Positions 45,010 through 53,059 of a DNA stretch of 64,000 bases are shown here, in pieces. The stretch is from G963665495 sp963677785 (GTDB taxonomy: Bacteria > Desulfobacterota > Desulfovibrionia > Desulfovibrionales > Desulfovibrionaceae). Below the pieces are notes generated by a model, which saw nothing but the letters and a program-made list of their open reading frames with translations, searched no databases and was not told the origin of the DNA. Every line of letters starts with the position of its first letter. Positions within the stretch are counted from its first letter, which is position 1. The stretch spans positions 1,488,001 through 1,552,000 of the forward strand of contig CAXXDH010000003.1 of the NCBI GenBank assembly GCA_963677785.2, written 5' to 3'. The position numbers and the translations under genes are program-made.

Positions 45010-45028
45010 GAAAATGAGAATCGTTGTC
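45010..45028 (-). promoter_or_regulatory. Fur-like box
   Basis: GAAAATGAGAATCGTTGTC agrees with GATAATGATAATCATTATC at 15 of 19 positions. It lies 43 bp before the MoxR ATG. Confidence 0.7.
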
Positions 45029-45105
45029 AATAAACTTTACAAAGAAAATAATCCTGAAAAACAACTTTTTTGTTAACAGACTAAAATAGTACTACAATTT
45101 TTTGA

Positions 45106-45837
45106 TTAAGCAGACTTTTCCGAAGAATCAACGCGTACGAGCAGTTTTTCAGCCTGGTCCGGCCGCAGATAAAAACGTAGGCCTGATGCTCCGGTCAGCA
45201 CCAGATGCGCGCGGCCTCCGCGTCCGACAACGGAGGCGGGCGCCAGTTCATGCAAGATTATTGTTTTGCCGGGCACGATGCCCATGTCCACCAGAACCTG
45301 GTTGGAACGGTTGCCCCCCAAGAGCTGCTCCACATGGAATTCCTTGCCCCTGGCGGAGGTGACGTACTGCATCCGGCGTCCATCCATTTCGCCCCAGATT
45401 TTAGCTGCCGCACCTTCGGAGAGGTAGACCATCTCGCCGTCTATGAGCGTATGGTAGCCCATGGGCGGAAGCTTGCGAAGAATGGTCAGCCGGGCCTTCT
45501 CCCGGATGCCGAGCACGTCCAGGCCGCTTCTCAATCCTTCGCCGCAGGTCAGAGCTACGACCTCGCCGCTTTCATTGGGCAGCATTTCTATGACGGGTGT
45601 GGTGTGTCCGTCATCATGGCGGACAACGATTTTGGCGCTCATGCCGGCAGCGAGGACGACTTCCCCGGCTGAACATTTTACGCGTACAGGGCGCAGCACG
45701 GCATCGTCAGGGAGCCGGGTAATGGCGTCTCCTTTGTAGAGTTCGAGTTTGCGTAACCAGTTCTGCAGATTTTCATCCAGAATATCCGTAATGATCAGCT
45801 GCGTACTGCTTGGCGCCTGGCTAACAGGAATGCGCAT
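45106..45837 (-). CDS. Triple FeoA-domain protein
   Basis: A 243-residue cytoplasmic protein built of three FeoA-like SH3 repeats (about residues 10-75, 80-155, 160-240). The third has the typical VLVDMGIVPGKTIILHE core. Usual FeoA proteins have one such domain of about 75 residues and bind FeoB. The ATG (45837) overlaps the upstream ATPase stop by 17 bp, with GAGGAG close by. It is the last gene of the ferrosome-like cluster. It may link this cluster to FeoB or act as an iron regulator. Confidence 0.7.
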   Translation of the reverse strand: MRIPVSQAPSSTQLIITDILDENLQNWLRKLELYKGDAITRLPDDAVLRPVRVKCSAGEVVLAAGMSAKIVVRHDDGHTTPVIEMLPNESGEVVALTCGEGLRSGLDVLGIREKARLTILRKLPPMGYHTLIDGEMVYLSEGAAAKIWGEMDGRRMQYVTSARGKEFHVEQLLGGNRSNQVLVDMGIVPGKTIILHELAPASVVGRGGRAHLVLTGASGLRFYLRPDQAEKLLVRVDSSEKSA

Positions 45838-48019
45838 CAGTTTCTCCTCTGGCAGTTACGCTCAGTGGCTGAGAGTTAGCGGGAGTAGTGCCGGTGTCTG
45901 CAGCGGGCAATGCGGTTGACGCGCCATTGGTGCCGGAAACGCTGCTCAGCCCGGCATAGCCCAGAATGCCGATAGTGCTGGCGTTGTGTACGGCCGCAGC
46001 CACTACGGCGGGAATGAGTCCCGCACCGGCGAGAACGAACAGGGCGGAATTAATTCCGACAGAAGACCAGAGGCATTGCTTGAGGATGGCATCGACGTTC
46101 TGGGCAACCTTGCGGGCTTCCACCAGGCCTTGAATGTCTTCTTTCATCAGCAGCACCTGGGCTGTTTCGCGTGCCAGATCCGCACCGGAAGGCATGCAAA
46201 TGCCCACATCCGCAGTAATCAACGCGGGCGCGTCGTTGACGCCGTCGCCAATGAAGGCCACGCTGCGGCCCTCCTCATGGAGCTGTTCAATGATGGCGGC
46301 CTTATCCTCGGGCGCCAGCTCTGCGCGGACTTCATCGAGTTCCGGGAGTTCGGCTTTGATGGCCTCGGCCATACGGGTGTGGTCGCCGGTAAGCATGACC
46401 AGGCGGCTGAATCCCAGTTCTTTGAGCGCGCGCAACGTATCACCCGCCTCCGGACGCAGAGCATCGCGCATGCCGATGAGACCGATGAGTTTGCCTCCAC
46501 GCGCCACATAAAGCAGGGATTTGCCCTCTCCATGCAGCTTGTCGGCTTGCGCGGCGGCGGAAGAACAGTCGATCTGCTCATCATCGTGGATAAAATGCCT
46601 GCTGCCTACGAGTACCTGCGTATTGTCGATCATGGCGGAAACGCCATGGGCGACGATAAAGTCAACCTGGCTGAAGGCCGGCAGTTTGAGTCCGCGATCC
46701 TGGGCCGCTTTGACCACGGCCTTGGCCACGGGGTGGCCGTAGTGCTCTTCGGCTCCGGCTGCCAGGGCCAGGAGGTCGTTTTCGCCGATGTCCGTCAGCG
46801 GCAGGACGTCGGTTAGCTGCAGCACGCCGCGGGTCAGGGTGCCGGTCTTGTCGAAAACCATGGTGTCCACTCGGGCGAATTGATCCAGCGCCTGCGCGCC
46901 TTTGAGGATGACGCCGTGCTGTCCGGCCGCGTACATGGCCGAACGGACGGCCACCGGCGTGGAGAGCTTGATGGCGCAGGAGTAGTCCACGGTCAGCACT
47001 GAAGCCGCACGGGATAGGTCGCCGGTGAGCAGATACAGGCCCAGGCCCGCGCCGAAGGTGAGCGGAACGAGTTTGTCGGCCAGTTCTTCACTGCTCTTCT
47101 GGGTTTTGGACTTGTTGCGCAGGGATTTTTCGATATAGCCGCCGATACGCGAGACATTGGTATCCGCGCCGACCTTTTCGGCCTTGATTTTTAGTTTGCC
47201 GTCCTCGACTACGCCGCCGGATTTGATTTCGTCGCCGGGCTGGTAGTGTACGGGGACTGATTCGCCTGTTATGGCGCTCATGTTCACCGATGCTTCGCCG
47301 CCGTCAATAATGCCGTCCACGGGCACGAGCTGCCCCGGCCCACAGACCACGAGGTCGCCTATTGCGGTTTCGGCATAGGGAATTCGAGTCTCGATTCCGT
47401 TGCGTTCCACCGTGATGGTTTCCACTTCGGGCTGGATCAGGCTTTTGAGCAGGTCGTTGGTTTTGCGTTCGGTGGCGTTTTCCATGTAGCCGCCAAGGGA
47501 AATGAGCGCGCCTACCGCGTTGGCAGTAAAGTAGTCCTGGCGCAGCAGCGCGAACAGTTTGGTGGTGGCGTCCAGCACTTCAATTTTTAAACCTTCGCTG
47601 AACAGGGTATCCAGACCCTCCAGCAGCGAAGGCGCGGCCAGAAACCAGCTCATGGCCGCCTTGACAGGCAGAGGCAGCACGGGGGTAAGCGCCGCAGTTG
47701 CTCCGCGAGCGCCGACTTCCATGATGTCTGGGCTGTTGTCCCGAAAAGGATCGGGCATGAAGGCGGCTTTGGGCAGGGCGTTCAAGGAGGACAACAGCTC
47801 TTCCTTGAGAACGGGCGAGCCCTTATGTTCGACAATGATGCTGGCCGCAGGAATATTGATACGAGCCGCAGTGACATCCGGATGCGATTCGAGCAGGGCC
47901 ACCACATAATCCACATCCAGGGTAGGGTCCCAAAGCTTATTGCTTTTGATTCGCAACCGCTGCGGAAGCTCATGCACTATCCGAAATTGCTGTGTGTAAT
48001 CCTTTGGAGCACGGGTCAT
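45821..48019 (-). CDS. P1B-type ATPase, FezB-like, with SCAIK motif
   Basis: A 732-residue P-type metal-transport ATPase. An N-terminal HMA-like domain (about 10-70) lacks the CxxC. Catalytic motifs are TGES (251-254), the phosphorylated Asp390 in DKTGT, a GHPVAKA motif and GDGVNDAP near 600. The transmembrane motif is SCAIKLSTP (347-355) instead of CPC, as in unusual P1B subclasses. Ferrosome FezB proteins are atypical P1B (P1B-6) ATPases that move iron into the organelle; assigning FezB here is an inference from that motif and the neighbours. ATG 48019 overlaps the preceding stop (TAATG). Confidence 0.75.
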   Translation of the reverse strand: MTRAPKDYTQQFRIVHELPQRLRIKSNKLWDPTLDVDYVVALLESHPDVTAARINIPAASIIVEHKGSPVLKEELLSSLNALPKAAFMPDPFRDNSPDIMEVGARGATAALTPVLPLPVKAAMSWFLAAPSLLEGLDTLFSEGLKIEVLDATTKLFALLRQDYFTANAVGALISLGGYMENATERKTNDLLKSLIQPEVETITVERNGIETRIPYAETAIGDLVVCGPGQLVPVDGIIDGGEASVNMSAITGESVPVHYQPGDEIKSGGVVEDGKLKIKAEKVGADTNVSRIGGYIEKSLRNKSKTQKSSEELADKLVPLTFGAGLGLYLLTGDLSRAASVLTVDYSCAIKLSTPVAVRSAMYAAGQHGVILKGAQALDQFARVDTMVFDKTGTLTRGVLQLTDVLPLTDIGENDLLALAAGAEEHYGHPVAKAVVKAAQDRGLKLPAFSQVDFIVAHGVSAMIDNTQVLVGSRHFIHDDEQIDCSSAAAQADKLHGEGKSLLYVARGGKLIGLIGMRDALRPEAGDTLRALKELGFSRLVMLTGDHTRMAEAIKAELPELDEVRAELAPEDKAAIIEQLHEEGRSVAFIGDGVNDAPALITADVGICMPSGADLARETAQVLLMKEDIQGLVEARKVAQNVDAILKQCLWSSVGINSALFVLAGAGLIPAVVAAAVHNASTIGILGYAGLSSVSGTNGASTALPAADTGTTPANSQPLSVTARGETDAHSC

Positions 48020-48276
48020 TATTTTTTATTGTTGGGTTTATACAGCGTCGTATGCCAAATGCAGAGACCAACCAAAGCCGTACCGGCAATGAAATGCAAC
48101 GCACGAGCCTGCGGCGTACGCATCAGGCCGGTCATAACCAGCGCGCCGAGAGTGGCGGCCATGCCGGTTTTGGCCAGCGATCTGTCGTTCTTCAGGCTGG
48201 ACTGTTTTGCCGGTGTCTGTACTGTTTGGGTACAGGGTGCTGGCAGTTTTTTCGTGTGTTGTTGAGGATAGGTCAT
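48019..48276 (-). CDS. Small two-TM membrane protein
   Basis: An 85-residue protein with a basic N-terminal tail (about 1-35) and two hydrophobic helices (TGMAATLGALVMTGLM and LHFIAGTALVGLCIWHTTLY). AGGAGAAAATTACTT precedes ATG 48276 and its stop overlaps the ATPase start. No family recognised. The coupling and place in the cluster suggest a structural or accessory membrane component. Confidence 0.6.
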   Translation of the reverse strand: MTYPQQHTKKLPAPCTQTVQTPAKQSSLKNDRSLAKTGMAATLGALVMTGLMRTPQARALHFIAGTALVGLCIWHTTLYKPNNKK

Positions 48277-48349
48277 AAGTAATTTTCTCCTGAAAAGGGA
48301 TGCCGCCCGTCGCAAAGGAGGACGATACGCCGGGCGGCATCCGCTTCAG

Positions 48350-48709
48350 CTATTCATCGTTACTCATCTCAGCTCTGACATCTTTGACTTTTTCTTTCAC
48401 TTCCTCGACTCCACCCTGAACGGCGTTCCAGCATTTCACGGTACCGGAGATCAAAGCCTTCTGTACGGTGGGATTGGCCAGAATCAAAGCGACTCCGGCT
48501 CCCACAAGAAAGCCCTTCAGGTAGGAGGAATCTTGGTAATTAAACCAACTGCCCACGGGAGAGGCGGCAGCCGGGCTCTGGGAATAGTAGGAAGGGTCTG
48601 CGGTGGAATACTGCTGCGCGTACCCCTGCGGATCATAATAGTAGTTGTAGTACCCGCTATAAGGATAGGGGGTCACGTTCATCAGATGTTTTTGGTCCGG
48701 ACTGCTCAT
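48350..48709 (-). CDS. Tyr-rich protein with hydrophobic FezA-like tail
   Basis: A 119-residue protein. The N-terminal half is Tyr/Ser/Gln-rich and disordered (YYNYYYDPQGYAQQY). It then has a single hydrophobic segment YLKGFLVGAGVALILANPTV and an amphipathic charged helix (KEKVKDVRAEM). That segment matches the tail of the larger protein at 49219-50346 (WKGALVGTGLTLLLTN), giving a shared (W/Y)-KG-LVG-G--L-L-N-T- motif, YtxH-like. Likely membrane-associated scaffold of the iron cluster. Confidence 0.6.
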   Translation of the reverse strand: MSSPDQKHLMNVTPYPYSGYYNYYYDPQGYAQQYSTADPSYYSQSPAAASPVGSWFNYQDSSYLKGFLVGAGVALILANPTVQKALISGTVKCWNAVQGGVEEVKEKVKDVRAEMSNDE

Positions 48710-48727
48710 AGGAATTGCGCCTCCAGC

Positions 48728-49219
48728 TTATTTTTTGGTGTCAGCGGTTTTTTTTACGGTAGCGGCGCCGGTTTTTTCAGCAACAGGCTCCGCGGCCGGT
48801 ACAGCCTTGGTGCAAGCTGCACTGGCAGAGCTCAAAACCTTGTCGGCGGCGTATTTGGCGCCAACGGCCACAGCCACCAGGCCTACCAGGGAAAGGGTGC
48901 CGGTCAGGCCGATGGAGCTGACCACAGCGGTTGCCGTAGCAGTGGCTACGCCGGTGGTGCCGGCTTCCTTGAGCGTATCCGTCACAGCTTCGCCACGAGT
49001 GATTTCGTCTTTGTTCACACGGGAGATGTTGCGCGCAGCTGCTGCCGTACCGCCTACAACGGCGCCAACGGCCCCCATGGCAAGCGTGGGCCTGATGGCG
49101 AGAGAGGTACGCAGTCCGGTGCCGGGCTGGTGAATGCCGGTGCTGGTTTTGTAAGTGCTGGTTCCAGTCTGGTTGATTCCGGTTCCAGTTCCAGTGTGCA
49201 GTTTTGCTGGCTTCGTCAT
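48728..49219 (-). CDS. Glycine-zipper membrane protein
   Basis: A 163-residue protein. A Thr/Gly-rich N-terminus (TGTGTGINQTGTSTYK) is followed by Ala/Gly/Val-rich membrane helices (AMGAVGAVVGGTAAAARN; GTTGVATATATAVVSSIGLTG; SLVGLVAVAVGAKYAAD) with G-x3-G spacing, and an Ala/Lys C-terminal tail. Such glycine-zipper proteins can bend or pack membranes. The general look recalls organelle membrane proteins, but I cannot assign it to a named family. ATG 49219 overlaps the previous stop. Confidence 0.6.
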   Translation of the reverse strand: MTKPAKLHTGTGTGINQTGTSTYKTSTGIHQPGTGLRTSLAIRPTLAMGAVGAVVGGTAAAARNISRVNKDEITRGEAVTDTLKEAGTTGVATATATAVVSSIGLTGTLSLVGLVAVAVGAKYAADKVLSSASAACTKAVPAAEPVAEKTGAATVKKTADTKK

Positions 49220-50346
49220 TATTTTGCCTCCTTAGCGGCGCGTTCTTCTGCTTTGCGGTCTTCTTCAGCTTCCATGTCTTCAGCTTTCTTGGAGAAAGCA
49301 CCCCAAACACTGGCAACACTTCCAGCGATCGCGGCTTTGATGGTATCGTTGGTCAATAACAGGGTCAGGCCGGTGCCTACCAAAGCGCCTTTCCAGAAGT
49401 CGGAACTGGTTGAACTGAAAAAGTTCAAGAATTTCGAAATGTCCGGGTTGCCGTTGGCTGCTTCGCTGATCATGCCGTAGAGCTGCCCGTATTTGTTTTC
49501 AAGGTTTTTGAAGTCATGCTGCGAATGCGCCCCCCCCGTGCCCGCACCCGAGGAGCAACCGCAACCGCCGCCGCCACCGTGGCCACCGGAGGAGGATTGG
49601 CCCATATCAGCCTGGCCGGACATGCCGCCATCAGCCCCGTATGCGGGCTGTTGCATGGCGAAGGAACCAAAGGCCGGGGCTCCGGGGTAAGGCGCGTAGC
49701 CTGGATGCATCTGTCCCGGCTGTGGGGCGGGTCCGATGGGCCCGATGGGGCCTATGGGGCCAATGGGGCCGGGCGGAAATGGATAAGGGAATCCCTGGGG
49801 TGCCGCCATAGCCTGGGGCTGCATGATCGGCTGCTGCACAGGCTGTTGAATCGGCTGCTGCTGCGGCTGTTGAATCGGCTGCTGCATTGCCGGACGCGGC
49901 TGAGGCTGCGGCGGCTGGTAGGGGCTGCCCATCTGCAACATCTGACCGCCTGCCTGGTTCATCATCTGCACAGGTTCGTGTATAGGCTGCTGCATCTGCG
50001 GTTCTGCGGGTTGTTGTACGTATTGCTGCGGAGCTGGTTGAGGTGCCGCCATCTGGGGCTGGGCCTGGGGTTGCTGAGCCTGCTCGGGGGCCTGCGGCTG
50101 GGCGTAGGCATAGCCTTGTTCCTGAGCTGCTGCGGCTGCGACATCTTCGCAACCGTCGGAATCTTCACAGCCACCACCGCCTCCGCCCGAACCATTGCCG
50201 GAGGGCTCAGCCGGAGCTTGATACATATAATCACCCATGGCCTGTTCGCCCGCGCCGGCCTGCTGTATGCCAGGCATTTGTCCGGAAGACGCTTCGCTTT
50301 CACAAGCGTATTCCGGCGGCATCATCACCATTTGTTCTTGAGACAT
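49219..50346 (-). CDS. Gln/Pro-rich, PIG-repeat protein with FezA-like tail
   Basis: A 375-residue low-complexity protein. Segments in order: acidic Gly and Cys stretch (GSGGGGGGCEDSDGCED), a Gln/Pro-rich region of about 120 residues (QQPIQQP-type repeats), four collagen-like PIG units (GPIGPIGPIGPIGP), a Gly/Cys segment (GHGGGGGCGCSSG), a helical region, and the hydrophobic tail WKGALVGTGLTLLLTNDTIK with a charged coil. The tail matches the protein at 48350-48709. A possible iron-organelle scaffold, FezA-like. AGGAGG lies ahead of ATG 50346. Confidence 0.65.
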   Translation of the reverse strand: MSQEQMVMMPPEYACESEASSGQMPGIQQAGAGEQAMGDYMYQAPAEPSGNGSGGGGGGCEDSDGCEDVAAAAAQEQGYAYAQPQAPEQAQQPQAQPQMAAPQPAPQQYVQQPAEPQMQQPIHEPVQMMNQAGGQMLQMGSPYQPPQPQPRPAMQQPIQQPQQQPIQQPVQQPIMQPQAMAAPQGFPYPFPPGPIGPIGPIGPIGPAPQPGQMHPGYAPYPGAPAFGSFAMQQPAYGADGGMSGQADMGQSSSGGHGGGGGCGCSSGAGTGGAHSQHDFKNLENKYGQLYGMISEAANGNPDISKFLNFFSSTSSDFWKGALVGTGLTLLLTNDTIKAAIAGSVASVWGAFSKKAEDMEAEEDRKAEERAAKEAK

Positions 50347-50362
50347 GTAAAAACCTCCTTAG

Positions 50363-50674
50363 TTAATTGGCCTGCAGGATTGTATAGAGTTGCTCCGCAA
50401 TGGCTGCGGCGCGTGTTCCATCTTTTGTCGTGGCAAGTTCTTCAAGTAGCTCTGGTGGAATTACCTCCGGGTTGTAGTCAATTACTACTGATCGCGCCAG
50501 AAGATTCGTCCGGACGCTGCTCACTCCCGGTAGCGGGCCGTTTTGTTTTTTGGCCAGAGCCATTGCCTGAGGGTCTTTTCTGATCGACAGGTCGAACTTG
50601 ATCCGCATCCGTCCGGGGATGTGATGTTTCACCTCCAGGTAACGTCTGAGTTTGGCTAGTGCGTTGAAGTCCAT
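50363..50674 (-). CDS. Stand-alone HMA-like protein, FezC-like
   Basis: A 103-residue protein with the ferredoxin-like fold of heavy-metal-associated domains (LEVKHHIPGRMRIKF and VRTNLLARSVVIDYNP) but no CxxC, similar to the N-terminal domain of its ATPase neighbours. GAGGA lies before ATG 50674. Its first 197 bp overlap the upstream ATPase gene in another frame. A lone HMA protein next to a P1B ATPase is the expected FezC setting. Confidence 0.65.
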   Translation of the reverse strand: MDFNALAKLRRYLEVKHHIPGRMRIKFDLSIRKDPQAMALAKKQNGPLPGVSSVRTNLLARSVVIDYNPEVIPPELLEELATTKDGTRAAAIAEQLYTILQAN

Positions 50675-52844
50675 TCAATTCCTCGTTAATAAGTTGGTTA
50701 TCACTACTTACTGTTAACTTGAAGTTAAGTAAACGTGAAGAATTTGCGACAACGCCAAGAGTGTGTGCGATATGAATAAAGCCGGCTGCGACAGGAGATA
50801 GCATACCCATTGCACCCAAAGCAACCCCCACGATATTAGAACCAGTGGCGATCCAGAAATTCTCCCGTACTATACGCAGTGTCTTCCTGCTCAAGCCGTA
50901 TACGTCGGCCAATGCTTGGAGATCGTTGTCCGCCAGCGCAATATCCGCGGCTTCTACAGCGGCTTCGGCGCCGCCGGCTCCAATGGCTACGCCCACGTCG
51001 GCCCTGGTCAGGGCCAGCGCGTCATTGACGCCGTCACCCACCATGAGCACGGAATGCCCGTGACCGAGCATGCCGGAGATGATCTCCGCCTTGTCTTCAG
51101 GGAGCACGGACGCGTGGTAATGGTCGATGCCCAGCTTTTCGGCAAGACGGCGGGTGGAGGCGGCTTCATCGCCGGTGATCAGGGTGACGTTTTCCACGCC
51201 CAGACCGCGCAGCCGTTTGACGACCTCGGCGGCTTCCGGGCGTACGCGCGCGTCCAGTCCGAGAAGCCCCATGGGGACATTGTTGCGGAAAACGTGTAGT
51301 ACGGTCAATCCTTTATCGCGCAGAGCGTCGGCCTCGGCCTGGAGATCCCCCTGAGAACAGGCGTATCGTTCGGCCAGTTTGGCATTACCCACCAGGATGT
51401 CCTCGCCTTTGACCACGGCGCGAATACCCATGCCCATGTGATAGTCGCAGAGCGTATGCGGAATGGGCACGATATCCCGACGCATGGCTTCAGCCTTGAC
51501 GGCCTGAGCCAGAGGATGGTGGTTGTGGGTTTCGGCGGAGCAGGCCAGCTGCAGCAGGTCATCTTCCTTGATGCCTTTTACGGGTGAAATGACCTGCAGC
51601 ACTGGCTCATGGGAGGTAAGGGTGCCTGTTTTATCAAAGCAGACCGTATCGCAGTGGCCGATTTCTTCGAGATACCGTCCGCCTTTGATGAGAATATGAT
51701 TGCGGGCCGCGGAGTTGATGGCCGCGCTGATGGCTGTGGAGGCTGCCAGTACAGTGGCGCACGGGCAGGCCATGACAAGCAATACGGTGAAGGCGCGCCA
51801 GGCGCTCTGGGTGAGCACGTAGGTCATAGCCGTCACGCCGAATCCGACCTTGACCAGGGTTGCGGCCAGGCGGTCGGCTACGCCCTCGATGGGAGCGCGG
51901 TTTTCCATGGCCTCCTGGACCTTGTGCATGACTCTGGCCAGATAGGTCTGGTCGCCCACGCATTCGGCCTGGACGTAGATGATGCCTTCACGGACGAAAG
52001 TGCCGGAATAGACTTTGTCGTCCACGGTTTTGTGGGAAAATTCCTGGCGCCCTGTGATGGGTGCTTCGTTGAGCAGAGCTTCGCCCTTGATGATGATGCC
52101 GTCCACAGAAATTTTTTCACCCGTATGCAGGACAACCGTATCGCCTATGGCCACGTCTTCCACGGCGCGTTCGACCTCGATACCGTCGACCAGCACGAAG
52201 GTATGGTGCGAGGTCAGGTCCAGGATCTCCGAAATGCTCCGGCGCGACCGTTCGGTGGTCCAGGCGGTCAGCAGTTCGGCTCCCGAGTTGATCCAGAGAA
52301 TTTCGAAAGCGGTCATGGCTTCGCCGGCGGCTATGGCGGCAATGGCTCCGGCGCCGAGAAAACCGTCCAGGTCGATACGTTTTTTGCGCAGTTTTTTCAG
52401 GCCCGAACGGATCAGGGGCAAGCTGAATCCCAGGGCGAAGAGGCCGAGCGGACTCAATGCCGTCTGGGCAACGGTCAGTCCGAGCACGGATGAGCGAAAC
52501 GTACTGATTCCGAGCACGGTTGAAATGGACAGGAAGCGGCGGGCGGCTTTTTTGACATTGTCCGGCCTGGTGTTGTTGCAGGAGCAGGAACAGGCCGACG
52601 GGGTGTGTTCCTCCGGGCTGAAGCTCCGTTCCACCGCGTTGAGCAAAGAAGCTCTGGGCAGCAGTTCGGGATCATAACCAATGGCCAGGCTGGCGCACTT
52701 TTCATTGACCTGTATCCAGTCTACTCCCTTGTACTGTTTTAGCGGATGCGCAGCATCCTGCAGCTTTTCTTTGGATACGCCGGATATTTTGAAGCGGATC
52801 CGGTTGGACAGTTCGTGACGGATGCTGATGGATTGCGACGTCAT
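50478..52844 (-). CDS. P1B-type ATPase with CPC motif
   Basis: A 788-residue P-type metal ATPase, first gene of the cluster. An N-terminal HMA-like domain (about 5-75) and a Cys cluster (SACSCSCN, 83-90) precede the membrane part. The metal site is CPC at 360-362 (MACPCATVLAAS), the phosphorylated Asp404 in DKTGT, and GDGVNDAL later. The actuator motif reads TGRQE (264-268) instead of TGES. The last 65 residues are polar and lie in a frame shadowing the next gene. AAGGAAAAAGA precedes ATG 52844. Substrate not certain; the neighbourhood suggests iron. Confidence 0.75.
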   Translation of the reverse strand: MTSQSISIRHELSNRIRFKISGVSKEKLQDAAHPLKQYKGVDWIQVNEKCASLAIGYDPELLPRASLLNAVERSFSPEEHTPSACSCSCNNTRPDNVKKAARRFLSISTVLGISTFRSSVLGLTVAQTALSPLGLFALGFSLPLIRSGLKKLRKKRIDLDGFLGAGAIAAIAAGEAMTAFEILWINSGAELLTAWTTERSRRSISEILDLTSHHTFVLVDGIEVERAVEDVAIGDTVVLHTGEKISVDGIIIKGEALLNEAPITGRQEFSHKTVDDKVYSGTFVREGIIYVQAECVGDQTYLARVMHKVQEAMENRAPIEGVADRLAATLVKVGFGVTAMTYVLTQSAWRAFTVLLVMACPCATVLAASTAISAAINSAARNHILIKGGRYLEEIGHCDTVCFDKTGTLTSHEPVLQVISPVKGIKEDDLLQLACSAETHNHHPLAQAVKAEAMRRDIVPIPHTLCDYHMGMGIRAVVKGEDILVGNAKLAERYACSQGDLQAEADALRDKGLTVLHVFRNNVPMGLLGLDARVRPEAAEVVKRLRGLGVENVTLITGDEAASTRRLAEKLGIDHYHASVLPEDKAEIISGMLGHGHSVLMVGDGVNDALALTRADVGVAIGAGGAEAAVEAADIALADNDLQALADVYGLSRKTLRIVRENFWIATGSNIVGVALGAMGMLSPVAAGFIHIAHTLGVVANSSRLLNFKLTVSSDNQLINEELNGLQRTSQTQTLPGGETSHPRTDADQVRPVDQKRPSGNGSGQKTKRPATGSEQRPDESSGAISSN

Positions 52845-52975
52845 TCTTTTTCCTTGTTTTCTGTTGTGTCCGGTATCTACGGACCGTTCTGCTGCGGAGC
52901 ATGAATAGTGCGTCGAACATCAAGTACAGCAGAGAAAAAGTTTCAGGGGGTGCGCTAAGATCCTGGTCTCTGTAG

Positions 52976-53033
52976 TATGACCCGGACGATCATACTGAAA
53001 GGTCCGTGGCATGGAGCGAACGTCCGGGTCATA
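52976..53033. repeat. 13-bp inverted repeat between the ATPase and DUF4198 genes
   Basis: TATGACCCGGACG (52976-52988) and CGTCCGGGTCATA (53021-53033), perfect arms around 32 nt. It lies 27 bp past the DUF4198 stop and 132 bp upstream of the cluster's first ATG; it may terminate the feo transcript or be an operator. Confidence 0.5.
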
Positions 53034-53059
53034 TGGAGTTGGGGCACACTTGGGGAACT

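Noticed and set aside
48728..49219. Glycine-rich membrane protein as a magnetosome MamC
   Set aside because: Only general Ala/Gly helix resemblance; no diagnostic motif, and no mam genes are nearby.
49719..49780. Short tandem repeat encoding Pro-Ile-Gly units as a possible CRISPR array
   Set aside because: The repeats are 9-bp codon triplets inside a gene, with no spacers.
49516..50583. 355-codon plus-strand frame over the Gln/Pro-rich gene
   Set aside because: Leucine-rich mirror of the low-complexity repeats; ribosome sites and overlapping starts support the minus strand.
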